Program-made: the position numbers and the translations under genes | Part shown: positions 1 to 6,904 of the stretch, in pieces | Layout: each line of letters starts with the position of its first letter | How positions within the stretch are numbered: the first letter of the stretch is position 1 | The notes under the pieces: model-generated | Told to the model about the DNA's origin: nothing | Databases searched by the model: none | The model's input: the letters and a program-made list of their open reading frames with translations, nothing else | Assembly: GCA_007119835.1 (NCBI GenBank) | Contig: SKOX01000332.1 | Coordinates: 1-7,729 of the forward strand | DNA length: 7,729 bases | Reading direction: 5' to 3' | Source of the DNA: Paracoccaceae bacterium | GTDB taxonomy: Bacteria; Pseudomonadota; Alphaproteobacteria; Rhodobacterales; Rhodobacteraceae

Positions 1-101
1 TCCGCGCCGCCAAGGAGAAGCGATCCATCAAATCCCGGAGGAAGGTCGCAGGATGGGACACCGGCTACCTCGATGCCATCCTCTCCTCACAGCCCGCCTG
101 A
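1..101 (+). CDS. C-terminal fragment of an unrecognised protein (5' end outside window)
   Basis: An open frame runs in from the left edge; the first complete codon is at base 3 and the TGA stop is at 99-101. It gives 32 residues, Lys/Arg-rich at first (RAAKEKRSIKSRRK) and ending in WDTGYLDAILSSQPA. Of the 32 codons, 26 end in G or C, which is the pattern of the confident genes here and the main reason for treating it as coding. The basic stretch followed by a short amphipathic tail does not identify a family. The next gene starts about 105 bases downstream on the same strand, so co-transcription is possible but unproven. It could also be a chance open frame, because only 32 codons are visible. 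Confidence 0.5.
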   Translation, partial: RAAKEKRSIKSRRKVAGWDTGYLDAILSSQPA

Positions 102-194
102 CTTGGATTCGGAGCCCTGGCACGCCCCGAACACTCCGGAGCATGCCGCCGGGCGGCTTGCGGGCCCGCTGCGCCCGCATACATGCCCACGGAC

Positions 195-201
195 AAGGAG
201 G
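195..201 (+). promoter_or_regulatory. Shine-Dalgarno site that fixes the start of the luciferase-like oxidoreductase
   Basis: AAGGAGG lies five bases before the ATG at 207. An in-frame ATG at 183 would start eight codons earlier and place this strong site inside the gene, so 207 is preferred. Confidence 0.8.
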
Positions 202-206
202 ATGCG

Positions 207-1211
207 ATGCTGCCCGTTTCCGTGCTCGACCTCGCGCCCGTCCCGGAAGGCTCCGACGCGGCCCGGGCGCTTTCCAACACGCTCGACCTCGCCGGCCACG
301 CCGAGCGCCTGGGCTATGCGCGGTTCTGGCTCGCCGAACACCACGGCATGGAGGGGATCGCGAGCGCGGCGACGGCGGTGGTGATCGGCGCTGTCGCGGG
401 CGCCACCCGCACCATCCGCGTCGGCGCCGGCGGGATCATGCTGCCGAACCACGCGCCGCTGATGGTCGCGGAGGCCTTCGGCACGCTGGCGGCGCTGCAC
501 GGCGACAGGATCGACCTCGGGGTCGGACGCGCGCCCGGTACCGATCACGCCACTGCCCGGGCCCTCCGCCGCTACGCCGCGTCGGCCGACCGCTTTCCCG
601 ACGACGTCGTGGAGCTTCTGGGCTATCTCGAGCCGCCCGCGCCGGGGCAGACCGTTCGGGCGGTGCCGGGGGAGGGCAGCCGGGTACCGGTGTGGATCCT
701 CGGCTCGAGCCTCTTCGGAGCGCAGGTCGCCGCCGCGCTCGGGCTGCCCTACGCCTTCGCCTCGCATTTCGCGCCTGCCGCCCTCGACGAGGCGCTCGCG
801 GTCTACCGCGAGACCTTCCGCCCGTCGCGTCACGTCGAGCGGCCGCGGGTCATGCTCGCGGCGAACGTCTTCGCCGCCGAGACCGACGCCGAGGGCGTCC
901 GGCTGCGCACGTCCCTGCAGCAGGCCTTCATCCGCCTCCGCGCCGGGCAGCCCGGCAAGCTGCCGCGGCCGGTGGACGACATCCGAGCGCTCCACGACCG
1001 GGCGACGCTCGCCGGCATCGACCGGGCGCTCGCGGTCTCTGCGGTTGGCGCGCCCGCGACGGTGCGCGACCAGCTTGCCGGCATCGTCGCCCGCTGGCGC
1101 CCCGACGAGTTGATCCTGACCGGCCAGATCCACGATCACGCCGCGCGGCTGCGCTCGTTCGAGATCGCCGCGGAGGTGCTCGGGGTCCGGCAGCCCGCGC
1201 CGGTGGCGTGA
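207..1211 (+). CDS. LLM-class flavin-dependent oxidoreductase (luciferase-like monooxygenase fold, MsnO8-type)
   Basis: This 334-residue protein is a single-domain bacterial-luciferase-like TIM barrel. Such enzymes are usually cytoplasmic and use reduced FMN, or the F420 cofactor in some relatives, to oxidise a small substrate. Visible family signatures are FWLAEHHG (residues 40-47), the [20 protein letters not shown] segment (72-91), and the [13 protein letters not shown] loop (101-113), which in this family lies near the flavin phosphate. A WILGSS segment followed by [11 protein letters not shown] comes mid-protein, also typical. Length fits the MsnO8-type branch, which runs around 330 residues. 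The start at 207 is set by a strong ribosome binding site. The gene stands alone between an unrelated upstream fragment and convergent hemB, so context gives no substrate. Family assignment is secure; the reaction is unknown, and names such as alkanal monooxygenase would be over-specific. Confidence 0.93.
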   Translation: MLPVSVLDLAPVPEGSDAARALSNTLDLAGHAERLGYARFWLAEHHGMEGIASAATAVVIGAVAGATRTIRVGAGGIMLPNHAPLMVAEAFGTLAALHGDRIDLGVGRAPGTDHATARALRRYAASADRFPDDVVELLGYLEPPAPGQTVRAVPGEGSRVPVWILGSSLFGAQVAAALGLPYAFASHFAPAALDEALAVYRETFRPSRHVERPRVMLAANVFAAETDAEGVRLRTSLQQAFIRLRAGQPGKLPRPVDDIRALHDRATLAGIDRALAVSAVGAPATVRDQLAGIVARWRPDELILTGQIHDHAARLRSFEIAAEVLGVRQPAPVA

Positions 1212-1225
1212 CGCGCTCGGGCGCG
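1212..1225. repeat. Short GC hairpin between two convergent stop codons
   Basis: CGCGC (1212-1216) and GCGCG (1221-1225) pair around a TCGG loop, filling most of the 20-base gap between the oxidoreductase stop and the hemB stop. Position suggests a shared bidirectional terminator, but neither strand has a following T run and short GC inverted repeats are common in DNA this GC-rich. Confidence 0.3.
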
Positions 1226-1231
1226 GGTGGG

Positions 1232-2239
1232 TCAGCCGAGGAGCGGCGCCACGCGGGGCGCGAAGTAGGTCAGCACGCCGTCGCAGCCCGCGCGCTTGAA
1301 GGCGATCAGGCTCTCGAGCATCGCGCGCTCGCCGTCGAGCCAGCCGTTCGCCGCCGCAGCCTCGATCATCGCGTACTCGCCGGATACCTGATAGGCGAAG
1401 GTCGGCACGCCGAAGCCGTCCTTCACCCGCCGGCAGACGTCGAGATAGGGCAGGCCCGGCTTGATCATCACCATGTCGGCGCCCTCGGCGAGGTCGGTCG
1501 CCACCTCGCGCAGCGCCTCGTCGCCGTTCGCGGGGTCCATCTGGTAGGTCTTCTTGTCGCCCTTGAGCGCGCCAGTGGCGCCGACCGCGTCGCGGAACGG
1601 CCCGTAGAAGGCAGAGGCGTATTTCGCGGCATAGGACATGATCGCGACGTTCGGGAAGCTTGCCGCCTCGAGCGCCCGCCGCATCACGCCGATGCGGCCG
1701 TCCATCATGTCGGACGGCCCCAGGATGTCCGCCCCCGCCTCCGCCTGGCAGAGCGTCTGGCGCTTGAGCGCCTCGAGCGTCGGGTCGTTGACCACCACGC
1801 CGTCGCGCACGAGCCCGTCGTGGCCTTCCGAGTTGTAGGGGTCGAGCGCCACGTCGAGCATGACGCCGATGCCAGGATGCGCCTTCTTGATCGCCCGCGT
1901 CGCCCGGCAGACGAGGTTGTCGGGGTTCCACGCCTCCGTCGCGTCGGGGTTCTTGACGCCCGCCTCGGTGAAGGGGAAGAGCGCGATGCAGGGGATGCCG
2001 AGGTCGGCTGCCCGCCCCGCCGCCTCCACGGCCCGGTCGACCGAGAGCCGCTCGACGCCCGGCAGCGAGGCGACCGGCTCCGCGACACCGGTGCCCTCGC
2101 GCACGAAGATCGGCCAGATCAGGTCGGCGGGCGCGAGCCGGTGCTCGGCCACGAGGTCGCGGATCCAGGCGCTCGCTCTCAGCCGCCGGGGCCGGGCGAG
2201 CGGAAAGGGCGCGGGGGTCTGGGGCGCTTGGCGGGACAT
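1232..2239 (-). CDS. hemB: Delta-aminolevulinic acid dehydratase (porphobilinogen synthase)
   Basis: HemB condenses two 5-aminolevulinate molecules to porphobilinogen, the first common pyrrole step toward heme, (bacterio)chlorophyll and cobalamin, in the cytoplasm. The 335-residue product has the family blocks LIWPIFVREG (about residue 40), the metal loop DVALDPYNSEGHDG (129-142), PSDMMDGR (175-182), SYAAKYASAFYGPFR with the first active-site lysine K206, and MIKPGLPYLD with the Schiff-base lysine K260. In zinc enzymes the metal loop carries cysteines; here the positions are Ala/Asp-type, as in Mg-dependent or metal-independent alphaproteobacterial and Pseudomonas enzymes. An upstream in-frame ATG at 2284 would add 15 residues, but those codons have weaker G/C bias at the third position, and homologues I know begin near 'APFPLARPRRLR', so 2239 was chosen. 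No strong ribosome binding site precedes either start. The gene points away from the membrane-protein gene and toward the oxidoreductase, so it is probably transcribed alone. Confidence 0.97.
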   Translation of the reverse strand: MSRQAPQTPAPFPLARPRRLRASAWIRDLVAEHRLAPADLIWPIFVREGTGVAEPVASLPGVERLSVDRAVEAAGRAADLGIPCIALFPFTEAGVKNPDATEAWNPDNLVCRATRAIKKAHPGIGVMLDVALDPYNSEGHDGLVRDGVVVNDPTLEALKRQTLCQAEAGADILGPSDMMDGRIGVMRRALEAASFPNVAIMSYAAKYASAFYGPFRDAVGATGALKGDKKTYQMDPANGDEALREVATDLAEGADMVMIKPGLPYLDVCRRVKDGFGVPTFAYQVSGEYAMIEAAAANGWLDGERAMLESLIAFKRAGCDGVLTYFAPRVAPLLG

Positions 2240-2415
2240 GCGGCTCGTCCGTGGCTCGGGATTGCAGGCCCGCCCATCTGCCATGCTCCGCGCCTGGCCC
2301 GCAAGCGGCGGCGCCGCGCGCGTCTTCCGCCCGGCCCGCCGCTCACCATGCCGCGCGGCCGCCCTTCCACCGTGCCCGGCCAGGCGCTAGGAGAGCGTGT
2401 TGCCACCGGAACGGA
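2240..2415. other. Divergent intergenic region between hemB and the membrane-protein gene
   Basis: These 176 bases must hold the promoters for both directions. No convincing -35/-10 pair is visible on either strand. The nearest candidates are a leftward TGCAAT (reverse complement of 2261-2266), about 22 bases before the hemB start, and a rightward TTCCAC, 17 bases, TAGGAG pair (2365-2393). Both are weak. No operator palindrome or riboswitch-like structure was recognised. Confidence 0.5.
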
Positions 2416-2928
2416 ATGGATGTGTTCGCCGCGTTCGACTACACCAGCTTCTTCAACGTCTGGTACTGGGTGCTCACCGTGGCGACCTGGACCCAGGTCT
2501 GCCACCGCACCCTCGGGGTCCCCTACGACATGATCCTGCGGGCCGAGCGCCTGCCGGGAGTGGCGGCGGAGGTCGACGCGGTGGCGCGGATCGCCGCCGC
2601 CAGGGTCGCGGCCGTTCACCGCGCCCTCGGCAGCGTGATCGCCGCGGCCGCCGGATTCGTCCTCGCGGTGCTCGCGGTCCTGGGCTTCGTCTCCGGCATC
2701 GAGGCGGCGCTGGCGAGCTTCCTGCTCCTGATGCCGCTCTCGATCGTCCTGCTCCAGACCGCGCGGCTCGCGCTCTTCATCGACCGCAGCGACGCGCGCG
2801 GGCCGGAGCTGCGCCGCCGGCTGGCGCGGCGGCGGGCCTGGAACCAGGCGATCGCCATCGCGGCCACCATGGTCGCCGCGATCGTGGCGCTGTTCCACCA
2901 TCCGGCCGCGGCCCTGCTCCGCTGGTAG
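2416..2928 (+). CDS. Small multi-spanning membrane protein, resembling the family labelled 'component of SufBCD complex'
   Basis: The 170-residue protein has four hydrophobic segments, at about residues 11-28, 71-92, 97-120 and 144-160, with an Arg-rich loop (about 124-140) before the last. It is therefore probably an inner-membrane protein. Between the first two segments lies LGVPYDM (33-39), which with the SFFNVWYW opening recalls a small family widespread in Rhodobacteraceae and often annotated 'component of SufBCD complex'. I recognise this by resemblance only. The label is doubtful, since SufBCD is a soluble Fe-S assembly complex and nothing here binds clusters: the only cysteine is C29. 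The ATG at 2416 was chosen because the protein then begins directly before the conserved hydrophobic segment; the upstream in-frame extension is Arg/Pro/Ala-rich and looks non-coding. The ribosome binding site is weak. It ends 55 bases before mfd on the same strand, so the two may be co-transcribed. Confidence 0.8.
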   Translation: MDVFAAFDYTSFFNVWYWVLTVATWTQVCHRTLGVPYDMILRAERLPGVAAEVDAVARIAAARVAAVHRALGSVIAAAAGFVLAVLAVLGFVSGIEAALASFLLLMPLSIVLLQTARLALFIDRSDARGPELRRRLARRRAWNQAIAIAATMVAAIVALFHHPAAALLRW

Positions 2929-2948
2929 TGAACGCGGGACGCAGCCGC

Positions 2949-2977
2949 TTGCCGCCGGCGCGGCCGCGTTCTATCTG
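2949..2977 (+). promoter_or_regulatory. Possible promoter giving a leaderless mfd transcript
   Basis: TTGCCG (2949-2954) and TATCTG (2972-2977) are separated by 17 bases and match the sigma-70 consensus at four and three of six positions. A -10 ending at 2977 would start transcription at about 2983-2985, on the mfd ATG at 2984. The mfd start also lacks a Shine-Dalgarno sequence. The two facts fit a leaderless message, but the hexamers are weak. Confidence 0.35.
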
Positions 2978-2983
2978 CGCCAC

Positions 2984-5900
2984 ATGCGAGCTTCCGATCC
3001 CCTGACGCCCGGCCGCGTCGTCGTCTCCGGTGCGCCGGAGGGCTTTGACGCGAAACTTCTGGCGGAGACGGTCGCCCGGGCGAAGGGCCCGGTGCTGCAC
3101 GTCGCCCGCGACGACACCCGGGTCGCCTCGCTGCGCGCGGGCCTCGGCTTCTTCGCACCCGACCTGCCGGTGCTGACCTTTCCCGCCTGGGACTGCCTGC
3201 CCTACGACCGCATCTCGCCCAATGCCGAGATCGCGGCGGCCCGCATGGCGACCCTCGCCGCGCTCGCCGAGGGCTTCGAGCGGCCGGCCGTGCTGCTCAC
3301 CACGCTCAACGCCGCGAGCCAGCGCATCCCGGCGCGTGCCACCGTGCGCGCGGCCTCCTACACCGCCATGGTTGGCGCGCGCGTCGACGTCGGGCGCCTG
3401 CGCGGCTATCTCGCACGCATGGGCTTCGCCCAGGCGCCGACGGTCACGGAACCCGGCGACTTCGCGATCCGCGGCGGCCTGATCGACATCTTCCCGCCCG
3501 GCGCCGAGCTTCCCGTCCGGCTCGACCTCTTCGGCGACGTCCTCGACCAGGCCCGCCGCTTCGATCCCGAAACCCAGCGCACCACCGAGGCCGTCGCCCG
3601 CGTCGAGCTCGCGCCGGTCTCCGAGGTGATTCTCGACGAGGACGCGATCGCGCGCTTCCGCCGCGCCTACCGCGAGCGCTTCGGGGCGGGCGGCCAGGAC
3701 GACCCGCTCTACGAGGCGGTGTCGGCGGGGCGCAAGCACCAGGGCTTCGAGCACTGGCTGCCGCTGTTCCACGACCGGCTCGAGACGATCTTCGACTACC
3801 TGCCCGGCGCGCCCGTCACCCTCGACGACCGCCTCGACGCCGCCCGCGCCGCCCGCTGGGAGGCGCTGGGCGAGCAATACGCCGCTCGGCTCGAGGCGAT
3901 GGGCGCGAAGACCCGCGGCGCCTCGCCCTACAAGCCGATCCCGCCCGACCTGCTCTATCTCGACGATGCCGCATGGGTCGCCGCCCTCGCCGCCCGCCCG
4001 GTCCGCCAGTTCGTCGCGCTGCCCCAGCCGCTCGGCCCCGGCGTGATCGACGCCGGCGGGCGCGCCGGCCGCAACTTCGCGCCCGAGCGCCAGGCGGACG
4101 GAACCGACCTCTTCGCCGCGCTCGCGACCCATGTCGAGGAGCGTCGCCGCGGCTCGGCCGTCGTGGTCGCCACCTACTCGGCCGGCGCGTGCGAGCGGAT
4201 GTCGGGCCTCTTGAAGGACGAGGGGCTGACCGGCCTCACCGAGATCTCCCGCGCGGCGCAGGCCAAACCGAACGGCCTCCACGTCGCGGTCCTCGAGCTC
4301 GAGGCGGGCTTCGAGGCGCCGGGCCTCACGGTCGTCGCCGAACAGGACATCCTCGGCGACCGGCTGATCCGTTCTCCGAAGCGGCGGCGAAGGCAGGAGA
4401 ACTTCCTTGCCGACGCGGCGACCCTGACCACGGGCGATCTCGTCGTGCATACCGACCACGGCATCGGCCGCTACACCGGGCTCGAGACCATCACCGCGAT
4501 GGGCGCGCCGCACGAATGCCTCGCCCTCGAATACGCCGGCGGCGACAAGCTCTACCTGCCCGTCGAGAACGTCGAGCTCCTGTCGCGCTACGGCCACGAC
4601 GAGGGCCTGCTCGACAGGCTCGGCGGCGGGGCGTGGCAGGCGCGGAAGGCTCGCCTCAAGGCCCGCATCCGCGAGATGGCCGAGCGGCTGATCCGGGTCG
4701 CGGCCGAGCGGACCCTGCGGACCGCGCCCGAGCTCAACCCGCCCGAGCACGACTGGGACGCGTTCTGCGCCCGCTTCCCCTACCAGGAGACCGAGGACCA
4801 GCTCGCCGCGATCGAGGACGTGCTGGCGGACCTCGACAGCGGCCGGCCGATGGACCGCCTCGTCTGCGGCGACGTCGGTTTCGGCAAGACCGAGGTGGCG
4901 CTCCGTGCCGCCTTCGTCGCCGCGATGTCCGGCGCGCAGGTTGCGGTGATCGCGCCCACGACGCTGCTCGCCCGCCAGCACTACAACAACTTCGCCGAGC
5001 GCTTCCGCGGCTTCCCGCTGCAGGTCCGGCAGCTCTCGCGCTTCGTTCCCGCCAAGGAGGCCGCCGAGACCCGCGACGGCCTCTCGCGCGGCACGGTCGA
5101 CATCGTGATCGGTACCCACGCGCTGCTCGCCAAGGGCATCCGGTTCCGCGACCTCGGCCTCCTCGTCATCGACGAGGAGCAGCATTTCGGCGTGAGTCAC
5201 AAGGAGCGGCTCAAGGAGCTTCGCTCCGACGTCCACGTCCTGACGATGACCGCGACGCCGATCCCGCGCACGCTGCAGCTGGCGCTCTCCGGCGTTCGCG
5301 AACTCTCCCTCATCGGCACGCCCCCCGTGGACCGGCTGGCGATCCGCACCTACGTCTCGGAATTCGATCCCGTCACGATCCGCGAGGCGCTGCTGCGCGA
5401 GCACTACCGCGGCGGCCAGGCCTTCTACGTCGTGCCGCGCATCGCCGACATCCCCGACGCAGAGGACTTCCTGCGCGAGCAGGCGCCCGAGGTCAGCTTC
5501 GTCACCGCCCACGGCCAGATGGCGGCGAGCGAGCTCGACCGCCGTATGAACGCCTTCTACGACGGCGCCTACGACGTGCTCTTGTCGACGACGATCGTCG
5601 AATCCGGCCTCGACATCCCGCGGGCCAACACGCTGATCGTCGAGCGCGCCGACATGTTCGGCCTCGCCCAGCTCTACCAGATCCGCGGCCGGGTGGGGCG
5701 GGCCAAGCTGCGCGCCTATGCCTATTTCACCACCGAGCCGCGCAAGCGCCTGACCCCGCAGGCCGAAAAGCGCCTGCGCGTCCTCGGCTCGCTCGAAGGC
5801 CTCGGGGCAGGGTTCGCGCTGGCGAGCCAGGACATGGACATCCGCGGCGCGGGCAACCTGATCGGCGAGGAGCAGTCCGGCCACATGCGCGAGGTCGGCT

Positions 5901-6460
5901 TCGAACTCTACCAGGACATGCTGCAGGAGGCGATCGAGAAGCTGCGCTCGGGCGAGGTCGGCCTGCCCGAGGACGACGACTGGAGCCCGCAGATCAACCT
6001 CGGCGTCGCGGTGCTGATCCCGGAGGAGTACGTCCCGGACCTCGACGTGCGCCTCGGCCTCTACCGGCGGCTGTCGGGGCTGCAGAAGAAAGTGGAGATG
6101 GAGGGCTTCGCGGCCGAGCTCATCGACCGTTTCGGGCCGCTGCCGCCGGAGGTCGACACGCTGATGACGATCGTGCGGATCAAGGCGCTCTGCAAGCGCG
6201 CGGGGATCGCCAAGCTCGACGGCGGACCGAAGGGCGGGACGATCCAGTTCCACAACGACAAGTTCGCCAACCCGGCCGGCCTCGTGACCTTCATGCAGAA
6301 CCAGAAGGGCAAGGCGAAGATCAAGGACAACCGGATCGTCGTGCTCCGCGACTGGCCCGACACCCGCGCCAAGCTCGTTGGGGCCTTCGGCATCGCCCGC
6401 GACCTCGCGGTCCTCGCCAAGCCCGAGAAGCAGGAGAAGCCCGCCCGCGCCTCGGCCTGA
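2984..6460 (+). CDS. mfd: Transcription-repair coupling factor Mfd
   Basis: Mfd is an ATP-driven DNA translocase that binds stalled RNA polymerase, pushes it forward or off the template, and recruits UvrA to the lesion. The 1158-residue product is full length for the family. In order: the UvrB-like N-terminal module with FPAWDCLPYD (66-75) and RGGLIDIFPPG (from 163); the RNA-polymerase-interacting domain beginning TTGDLVVHTDHGIGRY (from 482); the RecG-like helicase core with Walker A GDVGFGKT (629-636), Walker B DEEQ (730-733), motif III TAT (756-758), and motif VI QIRGRVGR (899-906); and the C-terminal autoinhibitory/UvrA-masking domain (about 1000-1130). The tail is Lys/Glu/Pro-rich. All key catalytic residues are present and there is no frameshift. 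The ATG at 2984 gives the expected N-terminus (VVVSGAPEGFDAKLL) but has no Shine-Dalgarno sequence. A membrane-protein gene precedes it by 55 bases; the DUF2934 gene follows after 78. Confidence 0.99.
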   Translation: MRASDPLTPGRVVVSGAPEGFDAKLLAETVARAKGPVLHVARDDTRVASLRAGLGFFAPDLPVLTFPAWDCLPYDRISPNAEIAAARMATLAALAEGFERPAVLLTTLNAASQRIPARATVRAASYTAMVGARVDVGRLRGYLARMGFAQAPTVTEPGDFAIRGGLIDIFPPGAELPVRLDLFGDVLDQARRFDPETQRTTEAVARVELAPVSEVILDEDAIARFRRAYRERFGAGGQDDPLYEAVSAGRKHQGFEHWLPLFHDRLETIFDYLPGAPVTLDDRLDAARAARWEALGEQYAARLEAMGAKTRGASPYKPIPPDLLYLDDAAWVAALAARPVRQFVALPQPLGPGVIDAGGRAGRNFAPERQADGTDLFAALATHVEERRRGSAVVVATYSAGACERMSGLLKDEGLTGLTEISRAAQAKPNGLHVAVLELEAGFEAPGLTVVAEQDILGDRLIRSPKRRRRQENFLADAATLTTGDLVVHTDHGIGRYTGLETITAMGAPHECLALEYAGGDKLYLPVENVELLSRYGHDEGLLDRLGGGAWQARKARLKARIREMAERLIRVAAERTLRTAPELNPPEHDWDAFCARFPYQETEDQLAAIEDVLADLDSGRPMDRLVCGDVGFGKTEVALRAAFVAAMSGAQVAVIAPTTLLARQHYNNFAERFRGFPLQVRQLSRFVPAKEAAETRDGLSRGTVDIVIGTHALLAKGIRFRDLGLLVIDEEQHFGVSHKERLKELRSDVHVLTMTATPIPRTLQLALSGVRELSLIGTPPVDRLAIRTYVSEFDPVTIREALLREHYRGGQAFYVVPRIADIPDAEDFLREQAPEVSFVTAHGQMAASELDRRMNAFYDGAYDVLLSTTIVESGLDIPRANTLIVERADMFGLAQLYQIRGRVGRAKLRAYAYFTTEPRKRLTPQAEKRLRVLGSLEGLGAGFALASQDMDIRGAGNLIGEEQSGHMREVGFELYQDMLQEAIEKLRSGEVGLPEDDDWSPQINLGVAVLIPEEYVPDLDVRLGLYRRLSGLQKKVEMEGFAAELIDRFGPLPPEVDTLMTIVRIKALCKRAGIAKLDGGPKGGTIQFHNDKFANPAGLVTFMQNQKGKAKIKDNRIVVLRDWPDTRAKLVGAFGIARDLAVLAKPEKQEKPARASA

Positions 6461-6482
6461 TCGGCGCCTCGAGCGCCGGCCG

Positions 6483-6508
6483 GGAACCGCGCCGGGCCGC
6501 CGGGTGTT
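6483..6508 (+). promoter_or_regulatory. Candidate EcfG-type general-stress promoter for the DUF2934 gene
   Basis: GGAAC (6483-6487) is followed by exactly 17 bases and then TGTT (6505-6508). The known alphaproteobacterial EcfG consensus is GGAAC, 16-17 bases, then CGTT, so only one base of the -10 element differs. Predicted transcription start is near 6515, leaving a short leader that includes the ribosome binding site at 6526-6533. The site lies just after the mfd stop, which suits independent control of the small gene. It is a pattern match only. Confidence 0.5.
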
Positions 6509-6525
6509 CGCAGCGAGGATCACCT

Positions 6526-6533
6526 GGGGGAGG
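6526..6533 (+). promoter_or_regulatory. Ribosome binding site of the DUF2934 gene
   Basis: GGGGGAGG lies five bases before the ATG at 6539 and is one of the clearest Shine-Dalgarno sequences in the window. It supports both the start and the reality of this short gene. Confidence 0.75.
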
Positions 6534-6538
6534 CAGCG

Positions 6539-6904
6539 ATGCAGGACTACGGGCGCGAGGACGGGATCCGGCGCAGGGCCTACGCGATCTGGGAGGAGGA
6601 GGGCCGTCCCGAGGGCCGCGACGAGGAGCACTGGGCGCGGGCCGAGGCGGAGGCCGGGGTCGGCGCGGGCGAGGCGGGCGAGCTTTCCTATGGCGAGATC
6701 GAGCAGCCGGGGGCAGGACATCCCGCGCCGGACAGCGGCCTTGAGGAGGCAAGCGAGCAGGCCGGCGAGGGCGCGCCCGGGCCGACCGCGCAGGAGCCGC
6801 GCCAGCGGGTCCAGACCGAGGACGAGCCCGGCGAGACCCAGGCGCGGCTCCAGGACGGCGAGGGGGCCGGGCGCCCCGGGCGCGGCATCTATGCCGGACC
6901 CTGA
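6539..6904 (+). CDS. DUF2934-domain protein with acidic low-complexity tail
   Basis: The 121-residue product opens with a DUF2934 motif at about residues 9-37: GIRRRAYAIWEEEGRPEGRD, then EHWARAEAE, with conserved Trp18, Gly-Arg-Pro and His31-Trp32. DUF2934 is a short helical domain of unknown function, common in alphaproteobacteria and cyanobacteria. The rest, about residue 40 onward, is Gly/Glu/Ala/Pro/Gln-rich and very probably disordered. I count 28 acidic residues against 12 Arg, and no Lys, Cys, Phe or Asn. There is no signal peptide or membrane segment, so it should be a soluble cytoplasmic protein. It follows mfd by 78 bases but has its own ribosome binding site and a candidate EcfG promoter, which suggests a stress-induced role rather than one in repair. 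Domain call is good; function unknown. Confidence 0.88.
   Translation: MQDYGREDGIRRRAYAIWEEEGRPEGRDEEHWARAEAEAGVGAGEAGELSYGEIEQPGAGHPAPDSGLEEASEQAGEGAPGPTAQEPRQRVQTEDEPGETQARLQDGEGAGRPGRGIYAGP

Noticed and set aside
117..132. TGGCAC as a possible sigma-54 -24 element
   Set aside because: The required GC-containing -12 element is not at the correct spacing.
145..169. GCCGC/GCGGC hairpin and the GCGGGCCCGC palindrome before the oxidoreductase gene
   Set aside because: Both are pure G/C symmetry with no T run or known operator pattern, so they are not reported as a terminator or binding site.
2408..2426. A second GGAAC...GTT pair near the membrane-protein start, as an EcfG site
   Set aside because: The spacer is only 11 bases instead of 16-17, and the second block lies inside the coding region.
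53..2533. An 826-codon plus-strand frame across the oxidoreductase and hemB
   Set aside because: It runs out of frame through one well-defined gene and antisense to another. The product is low-complexity Arg/Ala/Gly-rich sequence, as expected from composition alone.
6463..6477. GGCGC/GCGCC hairpin just after the mfd stop as an intrinsic terminator
   Set aside because: The stem is only five base pairs, no T run follows, and GC-only inverted repeats this short are expected by chance here.
2777..6721. A 1314-codon open frame antisense to the whole of mfd
   Set aside because: It is the mirror of G/C-rich third positions in mfd, which remove stop codons from the opposite strand. The translation is Arg/Gly/Val/Asp/Leu-rich with no recognisable domain, whereas mfd on the other strand is complete and conserved.
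3973..6744. A 923-codon open frame on the plus strand overlapping mfd
   Set aside because: It is an Arg/Pro/Gly/Ala-rich shifted reading of mfd with no domain and no ribosome binding site.
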